Shown: positions 48,020 to 57,358 of the stretch, piece after piece
Numbering within the stretch: the first letter of the stretch is position 1
Layout: each line of letters opens with the position of its first letter
From: DAISKN01 sp963716925
GTDB taxonomy: Bacteria; Acidobacteriota; Vicinamibacteria; Marinacidobacterales; SMYC01
Assembly (NCBI GenBank): GCA_963716925.1
Contig: CAVQUX010000014.1
Coordinates: 1-64,000, forward strand
Direction: 5' to 3'
Length of the DNA: 64,000 bases
Made by a program: the position numbers and the translations under genes
The notes under the pieces: generated by a model
The model's database searches: none
The model's input: only the letters and a program-made list of their open reading frames with translations
Told to the model about the DNA's origin: nothing

Positions 48020-51000
48020 TCAATCCGTGCGCCCGGGCTTCCGCAGGATCCGCGTCGGATGCATCGACTGGAGGCTCCGCACCCGATCGCCGCCGCGCTT
48101 CAGCGCCTCGAGCCCCGCAACGGTGGCGTTGGCGCCGGTCAAGGTCGTGACCGAGAGGATTCCGAGGTTGAGGGCCGTCCTTCGAAGGGACGTGTCGTCG
48201 TAGAAAGACTCCCGCCCGAGCGGGGTGTTGATCATCAGGTCGATCTTCCCGCTGAGCATGTGGTCGACGACGTTCGGGCGCCCCTCGTTCACCTTGAATA
48301 CCCGCTCGACGGCGAGCCCCGCGGCGCGCAGCTCCGCCGCCGTGCCCCGGGTCGCCATGAGCTGGAACCCGAGCCGGGCGAGCCGTCGAGCCACGTGCAC
48401 CAGGCCGGGCTTGTCGTGGTCGTTCACCGAGAGAAACGCCGTTCCCTGGGTGGGGAGGTTCTGCCCGGCGGCAATCTGACCCTTGGCGAAAGCCATCCCG
48501 AAATCGTCGGAGACCCCCATGACCTCCCCCGTGGATTTCATCTCCGGGCCGAGGAGCGTATCGACCCCGGTGAACTTGGCGAAGGGCAGCACCGGGACCT
48601 TCACCGCCACGTGGGGGACCCGAAGCTCCTGCGGAAGCCCGAGGGAGGCGAGCTTCTCGCCGAGCATCACGCGAAGCGCGGCCTTCACCAGGGGAACGCC
48701 GGTGGCCTTGCTCACGAAGGGGACGGTCCTCGAAGCGCGCGGGTTCGCCTCGAGAACGTAGACCTTGCCCGCCTTGACCGCGTACTGGACGTTGAGGAGC
48801 CCTTTCACCGAGAGCGCTCTCGCGATCCGCCGCGTGTGGGAGCGGATCGTCTGGAGCTCCTTCTCCCCGACGAGGTACGTGGGGAGGACGCAGGAGCTGT
48901 CGCCCGAGTGGATCCCCGCTTCCTCGATGTGCTCCATGATTCCGCCGATGACCACGTCCTCACCGTCCGAGATGGCGTCGACATCGACCTCGAAGGCCGC
49001 CTCGAGAAAACGGTCGATATAGACCGGGTGCTCGGGCGATGCCGCGACCGCCTCCTGGAAGTAAGACTGCAGGCGCTTGTCGTCGTAGACGATGGCCATC
49101 CCGCGGCCCCCGAGAACATAGGACGGCCGGACGAGGATGGGGTACTGCAGGCGATGCGCCGCCTCGAGCGCCTCCTCCATCGACCGCACGGTGGCGCTCT
49201 CGGGCTGGGGGATATCGAGATCCTTCAGGAGCGAGGAGAACCGATGTCAATCCTCGGCGACGTCGATGCTGTCGGGGGTCGTTCCCAGGATGGGAACTCC
49301 TTCGCGCTCGAGGGCGCGCGCGAGCTTCAGCGGCGTCTGCCCGCCGAACTGGAGGATCGCCCCCTCGGGCCGCTCCTCCTGCACGATATGGAGAACGTCC
49401 TCGAGGGTGAGCGGCTCGAAGTAGAGGCGATCCGAAGTGTCGTAGTCGGTCGAGACCGTCTCGGGGTTGCAGTTGACCATGATGCACTCGACGCCCGCCT
49501 CGCGCAGAGTGAACGCCGCCTGGCAGCAGCAGTAGTCGAACTCGATTCCCTGGCCGATCCGATTCGGGCCGCTCCCGAGGATCATGAGCTTCCGCCGCGA
49601 CGTCGGCTGCGATTCGCTCTCGTTCTCGTAGGTCGAGTAGAGATAGGGAGTGTACGACTCGAACTCGGCGGCACAGGTATCGACCCGTTTGAAGACCGGC
49701 CGAAGGGTTCCGCGCTGCTCGCGAACCTCCTTCTCGGTCTTCCCCTGAAAGGAGGCGATCTGCCGGTCGGAGAATCCGCACTCCTTCGCCTCTCGCAGGA
49801 GCTCGGGGGTGAGAGCTTCGGCGGCGAGTCTCCCACCCAGGCGGGTGACCATCGCGAGCTGCTCCAGGAACCAGGGATCGACTTTCGTCAGGAGGGCTAT
49901 CGAGGCGACGGACCAGCCCCGGTAGAGCGCCCCGAAGATCACCGCGAGACGGTCGGGCCGCGGAACCCGGAGCCGCGCCGCGAGCTCCGTCTCCTCCACT
50001 TCCAGTCCGCGCACGATGCCGACGCCCTCGTCGGTGAGCTCGAGCGAGCGCGTTGCCTTGAGGAGCGCTTCGCGAAAATGGCGCCCGATGGCCATGACCT
50101 CGCCTACGGACTTCATCTGGACCCCGAGCGTCGGATCGGCGAGCGGGAACTTCTCGAAATTCCAGCGCGGGATCTTCACGATGACGTAGTCGATGACGGG
50201 CTCGAAGCTCGCCGGCGTGGTGCGGGTGATGTCGTTCTCGATCTCGTTCAGCCGATAACCGAGCGCGACCTTGGCGGCGATCTTGGCGATGGGAAATCCC
50301 GTGGCCTTCGACGCCAGGGCCGAGCTCCGCGAGACCCGCGGGTTCATCTCGATGACCACCATGCGCCCGGTCTCGGGAGAGATGGCGAACTGGATGTTGC
50401 TGCCGCCGGTCTCGACGCCGACGGCCTCGATCACCTTGCGCGCGGCGTCGCGCATCGTCTGGTACTCGACGTCGGTCAAGGTCTGCGCCGGGGCGACGGT
50501 TAACGAATCCCCGGTATGGACTCCCATGGGGTCGAAGTTCTCGATGGAGCAGATGACCGTGAAGTTCGAGGCGGCATCGCGCATCACCTCGAGCTCGAAC
50601 TCCTTCCACCCGAGGAGAGACTCCTCTATGAGGACCCGGTGGATGGGCGAGAGCCTCAAGCCCCGCTTCACCAGATCGGTGAGCTCCTCGCGGTTGTAGG
50701 CGATCCCCCCGCCCGTACCTCCCAGAGTGAACGACGGCCGGAGGATCGCGGGATAGCCAAGAGTCTCGCTGAGCTCGAGCGCCTCCTCGGGCGACGCGAC
50801 GTGGCCGCTCCGGGGAACGTCGAGCCCGGCTTCGATCATCGCCTGCTTGAAACGCTCCCGGTCCTCGGCGAGACGCACGGACTCCACCCGGGCGCCGATG
50901 AGGCGCACGCCCAGTCGATCGAGAACCCCCGCATCGCTGAGGGCCACCGCGAGGTTGAGCGCCGTCTGCCCTCCCACCGTGGGGAGGATCGCGTCCGGAC

Positions 51001-51244
51001 TCTCCATCTCCAGGATGGGCGCCACGTGGTCGACGGTGAGCGGCTCGATGTAGGTCGCGTCGGCGAGCTCGAGGTCGGTCATGATGGTCGCCGGGTTCGA
51101 GTTCACGAGAACGACGCGAACGCCTTCCTGCTTCAAGACCTTGACCGCCTGGGTCCCCGAGTAGTCGAACTCCGCCGCCTGGCCGATCACGATCGGCCCC
51201 GAGCCCAGGACCATCACGCTCTTGATGCTGGGGTCGCGCGGCAC
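48020..51244 (-). CDS. carB: Carbamoyl-phosphate synthase large subunit, with an in-frame TGA
   Basis: Makes carbamoyl phosphate for arginine and pyrimidines. From GTG 51244 there are 1,074 codons, the normal CarB length. The first ATP-grasp half has VMVLGSGPIVIGQAAEFDYSG and LGGTGGGIAYNREEL; the second has MILGSGPNRIGQGIEFDYCC and YVLGGRGMAIVYDD; a methylglyoxal-synthase-like allosteric domain ends it. Codon 666 (49247-49249) is TGA in a segment that normally reads LAEDRxRFS. A single C-to-T change from CGA (Arg) explains it, with no frame change. Either a sequence error or a true nonsense mutation splitting the enzyme between its halves. Confidence 0.94.
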
Positions 51245-51246
51245 GC

Positions 51247-52341
51247 TTATCGCTCCATCATCTCGATGAACTTGTCGAAGAGATAGGAGGCGTCGTGCGG
51301 CCCGGGCGAGGCCTCGGGGTGATACTGCACGCTCATCGCGGGAACGTCCTTCAACCGGAAGCCCTCGAGGGTTCCGTCGTTCAGGTTCTCGTGCGTCTTC
51401 TCGACGGCGAGACCGCGAAGAGAGTCGGGGTCCACGGCGAATCCATGGTTCTGGGAAGTGATCTCGACGGCGCCGTCGTCGGTGCGCTTCACCGGGTGAT
51501 TCGCGCCGTGGTGCCCGAAGGGAAGCTTGAAGGTTCTCGCCCCCGCCGCGAGGCCGAGGATCTGGTGGCCGAGACAAATGCCGAAGAGGGGCACCCGTCC
51601 GAGGAGCGCCCGTGCCGAGCGAATCGCGTACTCGAGAGGCTCGGGGTCGCCCGGACCGTTCGAGAGAAGCACTCCGTGCGGTTTCCGGGCGAGGACCTCT
51701 TCGGCTGGAGTCTCCGCGGGAACCACGGTCGTCGCGACGCCGCGCCGGGCGAGCGACTTCAAGATCCCCCGCTTGATGCCGAAATCGTACGCCACCACGT
51801 GGAGGCGTCCCTCGGCGGCCGCCTTGAACTCGTAGGGCGCGGCGCAGGTTACTTTGCGAACCAGATCCGAGCCGGCCATGGCCGGCACCTCTCTCCGCAC
51901 TCGCTCGGCGCCGGGAGCTTCGCGATTGCCCTCCGTAGTCAGGATCGCGCGCATCGCGCCCAGAGTCCGGATGTGCCGGGTGAGCGCGCGGGTGTCGATT
52001 CCAGAAAGTCCGGGGACTCCGTGGGTCGCGAGGTAGTCGGGGAGAGTCCCTTCCGAGCGATGGCTGCTCGCGATGGGGGAGAGGTCCTTCACGATGAGCG
52101 CCTCGACCTGGATCCGGTCGGACTCCTCGTCTTCGCGGTTGATGCCGTAGTTTCCGATGTGGGGGTATGTGAGGGTGACGATCTGCCCGCGGTACGAGGG
52201 GTCGGTGAGGATCTCCTGGTATCCGGTGAGGCCGGTGTGGAACACCACCTCACCTCGGGCTTCGCGCCTGGCGCCGAAAGAACGCCCCTCGAAGATTCGA
52301 CCATCTTCGAGGACCAGGTAACCCCTCTCGTCGCTCTGCAC
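51247..52341 (-). CDS. carA: Carbamoyl-phosphate synthase small subunit
   Basis: Glutaminase subunit delivering ammonia to CarB. The 364-residue protein starts at a GTG, has the N-terminal YLVLEDGRIFEGRSFGA and GYQEILTDPSYRGQIVTLTYP, and a C-terminal class I amidotransferase with nucleophile Cys in FGICLGHQILGLA and His/Glu in SVQYHPEASPGP. It stops 2 nt before carB, so the pair is translationally coupled. No attenuator or operator could be recognised in the 75 nt before it, where the divergent rhomboid gene begins. Confidence 0.96.
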   Translation of the reverse strand: MQSDERGYLVLEDGRIFEGRSFGARREARGEVVFHTGLTGYQEILTDPSYRGQIVTLTYPHIGNYGINREDEESDRIQVEALIVKDLSPIASSHRSEGTLPDYLATHGVPGLSGIDTRALTRHIRTLGAMRAILTTEGNREAPGAERVRREVPAMAGSDLVRKVTCAAPYEFKAAAEGRLHVVAYDFGIKRGILKSLARRGVATTVVPAETPAEEVLARKPHGVLLSNGPGDPEPLEYAIRSARALLGRVPLFGICLGHQILGLAAGARTFKLPFGHHGANHPVKRTDDGAVEITSQNHGFAVDPDSLRGLAVEKTHENLNDGTLEGFRLKDVPAMSVQYHPEASPGPHDASYLFDKFIEMMER

Positions 52342-52416
52342 TAAAAGGCAATTCTAGTCCAGCGGCGCCCGCTTGCAAAGGCGCTCGAATCCGCCGTGTT
52401 ACACTGCCGGAGCATA

Positions 52417-53088
52417 ATGTCCGGCATGTCCGGGAGCTCTCTCTCCGGCTACGTCGTCACCGAGACGCTCCTCTCGCGAAAGCCGGAACGCGGGAGCCTC
52501 GAAGTCGCGGCAGCGAGCGTTCTCGTCCTTCTCGCAGGCTCGCTCGTCTACTGGACGAACGCGGCCGGACTCGCGCGCTTCCTGCCCGCGAACCGGGAAG
52601 CCATCTTCGGCAGATCCGAGTACTGGCGGCTCATCACTTCGATCCTGGCTCATGCCGACCTCGAGCACTTCGCCGCGAACGCCCTGGTCTTCGGTGTCCT
52701 CGCGTTCCTCCTCTACGGGTATTACGGAGCTTTCGTGTTCCCCTTCCTGTCTTGCGCCACCGGCCTGCTGACGACGGCGCTATCGCTCGCGACCTACGAG
52801 CCGGCGACGAATCTCGTCGGCGCTTCGGGAGTCGTCTATTGGATGGGCGGCTTCTGGCTCACGCTGTACCTCCTCGTCGAACGGCGCCTTCCGCCGGGAA
52901 AGCGGATGGTGCGCGCCATGGGATTCTCGGTCCTCGTTTTCCTCCCGACGGTCTTCGAGCCGGAGGTAAGCTACCGCACACACGCGATCGGCTTCGGCCT
53001 CGGCGTCGCATTCGGTCTCGCGTACTTCGCCGCCCGCAAACCGGCGCTGCGGGCCGCGGAGAGAGCGGAGAGAATGGAGATGGAGTGA
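52417..53088 (+). CDS. Rhomboid-family intramembrane serine protease
   Basis: A 223-residue membrane protein with about six helices. The conserved HADLEHFAANAL follows the first helix; the catalytic Ser137 is in VGASGVVYW and the His189 in SYRTHAIGFGLGVAFGL. These make the Ser-His dyad of rhomboids, which cut other membrane proteins. ATG 52417 is chosen over 52396 because it gives a short cytoplasmic tail; no clear ribosome-binding site helps. The stop overlaps the next start as GTGA, so protease and propeller-hydrolase are coupled. Confidence 0.88.
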   Translation: MSGMSGSSLSGYVVTETLLSRKPERGSLEVAAASVLVLLAGSLVYWTNAAGLARFLPANREAIFGRSEYWRLITSILAHADLEHFAANALVFGVLAFLLYGYYGAFVFPFLSCATGLLTTALSLATYEPATNLVGASGVVYWMGGFWLTLYLLVERRLPPGKRMVRAMGFSVLVFLPTVFEPEVSYRTHAIGFGLGVAFGLAYFAARKPALRAAERAERMEME

Positions 53089-55652
53089 GATTGCATTTCC
53101 TGCTGATGCTTCTGGGCGCAGCCCCGGCGCTCGCGGCGGTCCAGCGCGAGCCGGTGCTGAAACAGATCGCCGTCCCCCACCCCTATTACTACCGGGAGAT
53201 GTACCTCCCTCAGCTCACGTCGGGGCCCAGCTCCGTTGCCTGGACCTCGAACGGACAGGCACTCGTCTTCTCGATGGCGGGCTCGCTCTGGCGACAGGAG
53301 CTCGGCTCCGAGATCGCGATCGAGCTCACTTCAGGGCCGGGATACGACTATCAGCCGGATGCGTCGCCCGACGGCAAATCCGTCGCCTACGTGAAATACG
53401 ACGGCAACTCCATGGAGCTCTGGCTTCTCGATCTCGAGAGCGGGGCCTCCCGGCCCCTCACTCGGGACGGCAGCGTGAACGTCGAGCCGCGGTTCTCTCC
53501 CGACGGAAAGCTGCTTCTGTTCGTCTCGACCGCGTACAACGGCCGGTTCCACATTTTCTCGATGGACGTGGAGAGCGGCCGGATGGAGCGGCTCACGGCC
53601 GAGAACCGGAGCTCCGTACCGCGCTACTACTACGGTCCGTTCGACCACGAGCTGAGCCCGGTGTGGTCGCCCGATGGAAGCGAGATCCTCTACGTTTCGA
53701 ACCGCGGAAGAATCCACGGTACCGGCGGTTTCTTTCGCATGAGGGCGACTCCCGGCGCCGACGGGCGCGAGATTCACTACGAGGAGACGAACTGGAAGGC
53801 CCGCCTCGAGATCTCGCCCGACGGAAGCCGGATCGTCTATCCCTCGTACCTGGGACGGCAATGGCACCAGCTCTGGACGCTTCCGGCGACCGGAGGCGAC
53901 GCTTTCCCGCTCACCTACGGGGAGTACGACAACACCGCGCCAAGGTGGTCTCCCGACGGCCGTCGGATCGCGTTCGTGTCCAACCGCAGCGGCTCGACTT
54001 CGATCTGGATTCAGGAGGTCGTCGGCGGAGAGAGCGTCCCCCTCGCGGCGCGTGAGCGGCGGTACCGCCGTCCGATGGGACGGCTCCTGATCTCCGTCCC
54101 CACGTCGGCGCGGATCTCGGTCGAAGGCGCCGACGCGCGCGCGTACGCTCCGGAAGACGCCTGGATCCACGCGGACGACGCTTTCGTCCGCTCCGAGCGC
54201 TCGTTCGAGAAACACTACTTCCATAGCTCGGGCCGCTCCGAGGTCACGGTGCCTCGGGGAGCGGTAACCATCGAGGTGACGAAGGGACTCGAGTACCGGC
54301 CGGAGCGGCGGACGATCCAGGTGGGCGAGGCGTCGGACCCGGTCACGGTTCCGATCGAGCTCACTCCGCTCGAGGCGCTTCCGCAGCTTTCCGGGGAGCG
54401 CTGGTCGAGCGGAGACCTCCACGTTCACATGAATTACGGAGGCGCCTACCGGAACAACCCCGAGCGCCTTCGGTCCCAGGCGGAAGCCGAGGACCTCGAG
54501 GTCGTGCACAACCTCATCGTCAACAAGGAACAGCGCGTCCCCGACATCGAGTACTTCGAAGGTGAGCCGGATCGAGTGTCGAAGGAAGACTTCCTGCTCT
54601 TCCATGGGCAGGAGTTTCACACCAGCTACTGGGGCCATCTCGGCCTTCTGGGGCTCACGCGAAACCTCGTGGTCCCCGACTACGCCGCCTATCCCAATAC
54701 CGCGGCGAAGAGCCTCTACCCGCCGAACGCCGCGGTGTCCGACCTCGCGCGGGCGCAGGGCGGAGTCGTGGGCTACGTGCACCCTTACGAGACCGCACCG
54801 GATCCCGAAGGTGACCCGTCCCTTACCCACGGTCTGGTAGTCGACGTAGCGCTGGGAAAGGTCGACTACCTGGAGGTCGTGGGATTCAGCGACCACCGGA
54901 CGACCGCCTCCGTCTGGTACCGGTTCCTCAACAGCGGCTTCCGGCTCCCGGCGGGCGCGGGCACGGACGCGATGGCGAACTTCGCTTCTCTCCGCGGGCC
55001 CGTGGGATTGAACCGAACCTACGTTCGCCTGCCCGAAGGCCCCTTGAGTCTTCCGGCCTGGCTCGATTCGCTTCGTCAGGGGCGAAGCTTCGTGACCAAC
55101 GGACCGCTCGTCGCCTTCACTCTCTCGGGAAAGGGACCGGGAGACGTTCTCGACGTTCCCGCGGCGGGAGCCGAAGTCGCGATCGCGGCGTCGCTCCGGT
55201 CCATCGTCGCCGTCGATCATCTCGAGGTCGTCTGCAACGGCGAGGTGGTACGGGCGATCGATCTCCCCGAAGGACGCGACCGCGTCGACTTCGAGGGAAC
55301 GATCGCCGTTCGAGATCCTGGATGGTGCGTCCTTCGCGCCTGGAACGAGGGGCCCTCGGAGAGGGTTCTCGATTCCTATCCCTACGCCACGACGAGCCCC
55401 GTCTACGTGACCGTCGCGGGCCGGGAACCGCGATCTCCGGAAGACGACCGCTACTTCATCCGCTGGATCGAGCGCATTCGCGAGTCGGTCGAAGCGCACA
55501 CCGATTGGAACAACCCGGAGGAGAAAGTGGCGGTCCTGAAAATGCTGGACGAGGCCCGCGAGGTATATGCCTCGAGAAGCGGCGGGCATGGTAACATCGA
55601 AGAGTTCCAGCAAGAAACGAGCAAGGGCGCCGTGAATGCACACGCGCCCTGA
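53085..55652 (+). CDS. Exported TolB-like propeller fused to a CehA/McbA-type PHP hydrolase
   Basis: 855 residues from a GTG start with signal peptide (LHFLLMLLGAAPALAA). Residues ~30-330 form a TolB/PD40 propeller (DYQPDASPDGKSVAYV, EPRFSPDGKLLLFVS, LSPVWSPDGSEILYVS, APRWSPDGRRIAFVS). After a beta-rich linker, residues ~440-730 are a CehA/McbA-type metallohydrolase: GDLHVHMNYGG, FLLFHGQEFHTSYWGHLGLLG, VVGYVHPYETAP and GFSDHRTTASVWY hold the likely metal-binding His and Asp. Relatives hydrolyse carbamates or phosphoesters; the substrate here is unknown. Periplasmic or surface location is expected. Confidence 0.83.
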   Translation: MRLHFLLMLLGAAPALAAVQREPVLKQIAVPHPYYYREMYLPQLTSGPSSVAWTSNGQALVFSMAGSLWRQELGSEIAIELTSGPGYDYQPDASPDGKSVAYVKYDGNSMELWLLDLESGASRPLTRDGSVNVEPRFSPDGKLLLFVSTAYNGRFHIFSMDVESGRMERLTAENRSSVPRYYYGPFDHELSPVWSPDGSEILYVSNRGRIHGTGGFFRMRATPGADGREIHYEETNWKARLEISPDGSRIVYPSYLGRQWHQLWTLPATGGDAFPLTYGEYDNTAPRWSPDGRRIAFVSNRSGSTSIWIQEVVGGESVPLAARERRYRRPMGRLLISVPTSARISVEGADARAYAPEDAWIHADDAFVRSERSFEKHYFHSSGRSEVTVPRGAVTIEVTKGLEYRPERRTIQVGEASDPVTVPIELTPLEALPQLSGERWSSGDLHVHMNYGGAYRNNPERLRSQAEAEDLEVVHNLIVNKEQRVPDIEYFEGEPDRVSKEDFLLFHGQEFHTSYWGHLGLLGLTRNLVVPDYAAYPNTAAKSLYPPNAAVSDLARAQGGVVGYVHPYETAPDPEGDPSLTHGLVVDVALGKVDYLEVVGFSDHRTTASVWYRFLNSGFRLPAGAGTDAMANFASLRGPVGLNRTYVRLPEGPLSLPAWLDSLRQGRSFVTNGPLVAFTLSGKGPGDVLDVPAAGAEVAIAASLRSIVAVDHLEVVCNGEVVRAIDLPEGRDRVDFEGTIAVRDPGWCVLRAWNEGPSERVLDSYPYATTSPVYVTVAGREPRSPEDDRYFIRWIERIRESVEAHTDWNNPEEKVAVLKMLDEAREVYASRSGGHGNIEEFQQETSKGAVNAHAP

Positions 55653-55770
55653 GCGAGCGAAGCGAGCCCGGCCGGGAGGAAGCGGACGCGCCAAAGGCGC
55701 GGACCGCGGGAATCCGGCCGTCCTCCCCGAGCGAAGAGCGAGGGGAGCGAGGCGAGCATTGAGATTGGAG
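55653..55770. repeat. GC-rich intergenic repeat-like element with nested inverted repeats
   Basis: The gap after the propeller-hydrolase holds GAGCGAGCGAAGCGAGC, a palindromic core (GCGCCAAAGGCGC), and facing arms CCGGCCGGGAGGA and TCCGGCCGTCCTCCC, then GAGCGAAGAGCGAGGGGAGCG. It has no coding bias and is unlike the 18/26/45-kb palindrome. It looks like a BIME-type intergenic repeat and could fold into one long stem. A GGAGGAATGCC site for the next gene begins right after it. Confidence 0.45.
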
Positions 55771-55777
55771 GAATGCC

Positions 55778-56530
55778 ATGGCGAACGCTCCCGTAGCGCC
55801 CCAGCAACCGCAGAAGAAAGGCCTTAGCCCTCTCGCGTGGGTGGGTATCGGATGCCTCGGCCTTCTGGTCATCGGAGGCATCGTGGCGACGATTGCCACG
55901 GTGTTCGTGGTGGGAAAGGTGAAGGAGGTCGCGAACGAGATGGAAGACGATCCGGTCGCGACCACGGCGAAGCTCCTGGCCGCCGCGAACCCGGACGTCG
56001 AGCTCGTGGCGACCGACAAGGACAACCGCACGGTCACCTTCCGCGACGTGAAGACGGGGCAGGAGGTCACCTTCGGCTACGACGACATCGAACAGGGAAG
56101 GGTGACGTTCTCGTCGGGGTCGGAGACCGCGGAGCTCGCGGTCACGCCCGGAGAAGACGGATCGGGGGGGCTCACCGTCAAGACCTCCGAGGGAACCGCC
56201 ACCTTCAGCGCGGGAGGAGACGCGGCGAACGTCCCCGACTGGGTTCCGATGTACCCCGGCGTGACGCCGACGAACAACTTCTCCGCCGAAGGCGACGGCC
56301 AGCACACGGGGACCTTCAGCTTCAAGTCCGACGCGGACGTCGAGTCCATCCTGAACTTCTACGACGAACAGGGAAAGCAGGCGGGGCTCGAGACCAGGAG
56401 CCGAACCTCTACCGGCGAAGGGGCAATCTGGGTCGCGGCGACTCCGGACGACAGCCGCGGGCTCACCGTCATGGCTTCGAAGCAGGGTGACGGTCTGGAG
56501 GTGGTCGTGAGCTTCACCGAGAAACGCTGA
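55778..56530 (+). CDS. Single-pass membrane protein of unknown function
   Basis: The 250-residue protein has a Pro/Gln-rich cytoplasmic start (APVAPQQPQKKG), one membrane helix at about 20-46 (GIGCLGLLVIGGIVATIATVFV), and an extracytoplasmic region rich in beta strands. That region has two parts: one containing VTFRDVKTGQEVTFGYDDIEQG and one with YPGVTPTNNFSAEGDGQHTG and VESILNFYDEQGKQAG. The latter resembles sensor-like lipoprotein segments seen in other bacteria but is not assigned to a family. A GGAGG site sits 8 nt before the ATG. Confidence 0.7.
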   Translation: MANAPVAPQQPQKKGLSPLAWVGIGCLGLLVIGGIVATIATVFVVGKVKEVANEMEDDPVATTAKLLAAANPDVELVATDKDNRTVTFRDVKTGQEVTFGYDDIEQGRVTFSSGSETAELAVTPGEDGSGGLTVKTSEGTATFSAGGDAANVPDWVPMYPGVTPTNNFSAEGDGQHTGTFSFKSDADVESILNFYDEQGKQAGLETRSRTSTGEGAIWVAATPDDSRGLTVMASKQGDGLEVVVSFTEKR

Positions 56531-56650
56531 CGAAACGAGCACCTGTCCGAAGCCCGGCCCCTTGACGATCAGCGCCGGCGAGAGTAAGGTAGCCAACACC
56601 GACGAACCCGAACGCGCGCCGCTCCGGGAATCCCGGGGAGAAGGGCGTTT

Positions 56651-57358
56651 ATGGCCTGGAAGAAGCGACCTCCCGACCGCAGGTCGGTCTGTGTCCTGTC
56701 GTCGCATCCATTCGTTCTGCGGGAGTTGGAGCTGGTTCTCACTCCGGATCGTTTCCGGCTCCAGGTAAGAAGGGTCGCCTCGTCGCCGCTGCACGAGTCC
56801 GAATGCAATGCACGCGCGCCCCTCTACGTCGTGGACGCGCAGCTTCCGCAGCCGACGACGGAAACCCTCATCAGCACCATCGCGCGGCGATTCCCCCGAT
56901 CGCGAACGCTGGTGGTCTCCGATCGCTTTCGCGAAGCCGAAGCCTTCGGGCTCCTGCGACTCGGAGTGAAAGGGCTGGTTCCCTATAGCGATCTTAGGGA
57001 GAAGCTACCGCTCGCACTCGACACGGTCGCGGCCGGCGGCTTCTGGGCGCCGCGTTCCCTGTTGTCGCGCTTCTTCGATACCCTGGTCGCTTCCTCCCGG
57101 AATCGGCCCCAGTCGGGGCTGTCGGCTTCCATCACCGGCCGCGAACGCGAGGTCCTGGAGACGCTCCTCGACAACCTTTCCAACAAGCAGATCGCCGACC
57201 GACTCCACATCTCGGAGCGCACCGTCAAGTTCCACGTCTCGAATCTCCTCGCGAAGTTCCAGCTCTCTCGACGTCAGGATCTCATCCTTCACTGTCTCGG
57301 CCTCGCGGCGCGCGATCGCGCGTCCGACGGTCACCGCCGTCTAGTGCCGGAGCCATAG
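56651..57358 (+). CDS. LuxR-type response regulator with degenerate receiver
   Basis: 235 residues. The N-terminal domain has the receiver fold (VCVLSSHPFVLRELELVL, LYVVDAQLP, RTLVVSDRF, GVKGLVPY), keeping the phospho-acceptor-like Asp in VVDAQLP. The acidic pair at the end of strand 1 is replaced by Ser-Ser, so normal Mg2+-dependent phosphorylation is doubtful. The C-terminal LuxR helix-turn-helix is ITGREREVLETLLDNLSNKQ, IADRLHISERTVKFHVSNLL. No sensor kinase is adjacent, so this may be an orphan regulator. GGAGAAGGG lies upstream of the ATG. The stop overlaps the convergent permease by 18 nt. Confidence 0.88.
   Translation: MAWKKRPPDRRSVCVLSSHPFVLRELELVLTPDRFRLQVRRVASSPLHESECNARAPLYVVDAQLPQPTTETLISTIARRFPRSRTLVVSDRFREAEAFGLLRLGVKGLVPYSDLREKLPLALDTVAAGGFWAPRSLLSRFFDTLVASSRNRPQSGLSASITGREREVLETLLDNLSNKQIADRLHISERTVKFHVSNLLAKFQLSRRQDLILHCLGLAARDRASDGHRRLVPEP

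Noticed and set aside
49247..49249. TGA recoding (for example as selenocysteine or Trp) in carB
   Set aside because: TGA ends many other genes here, the family residue is Arg, and no SECIS-like stem was seen just after the codon.
47939..50503. Open frame of 854 codons on the plus strand
   Set aside because: It is antisense to carB, whose frame matches known CarB motifs end to end. High GC empties the opposite strand of stops.
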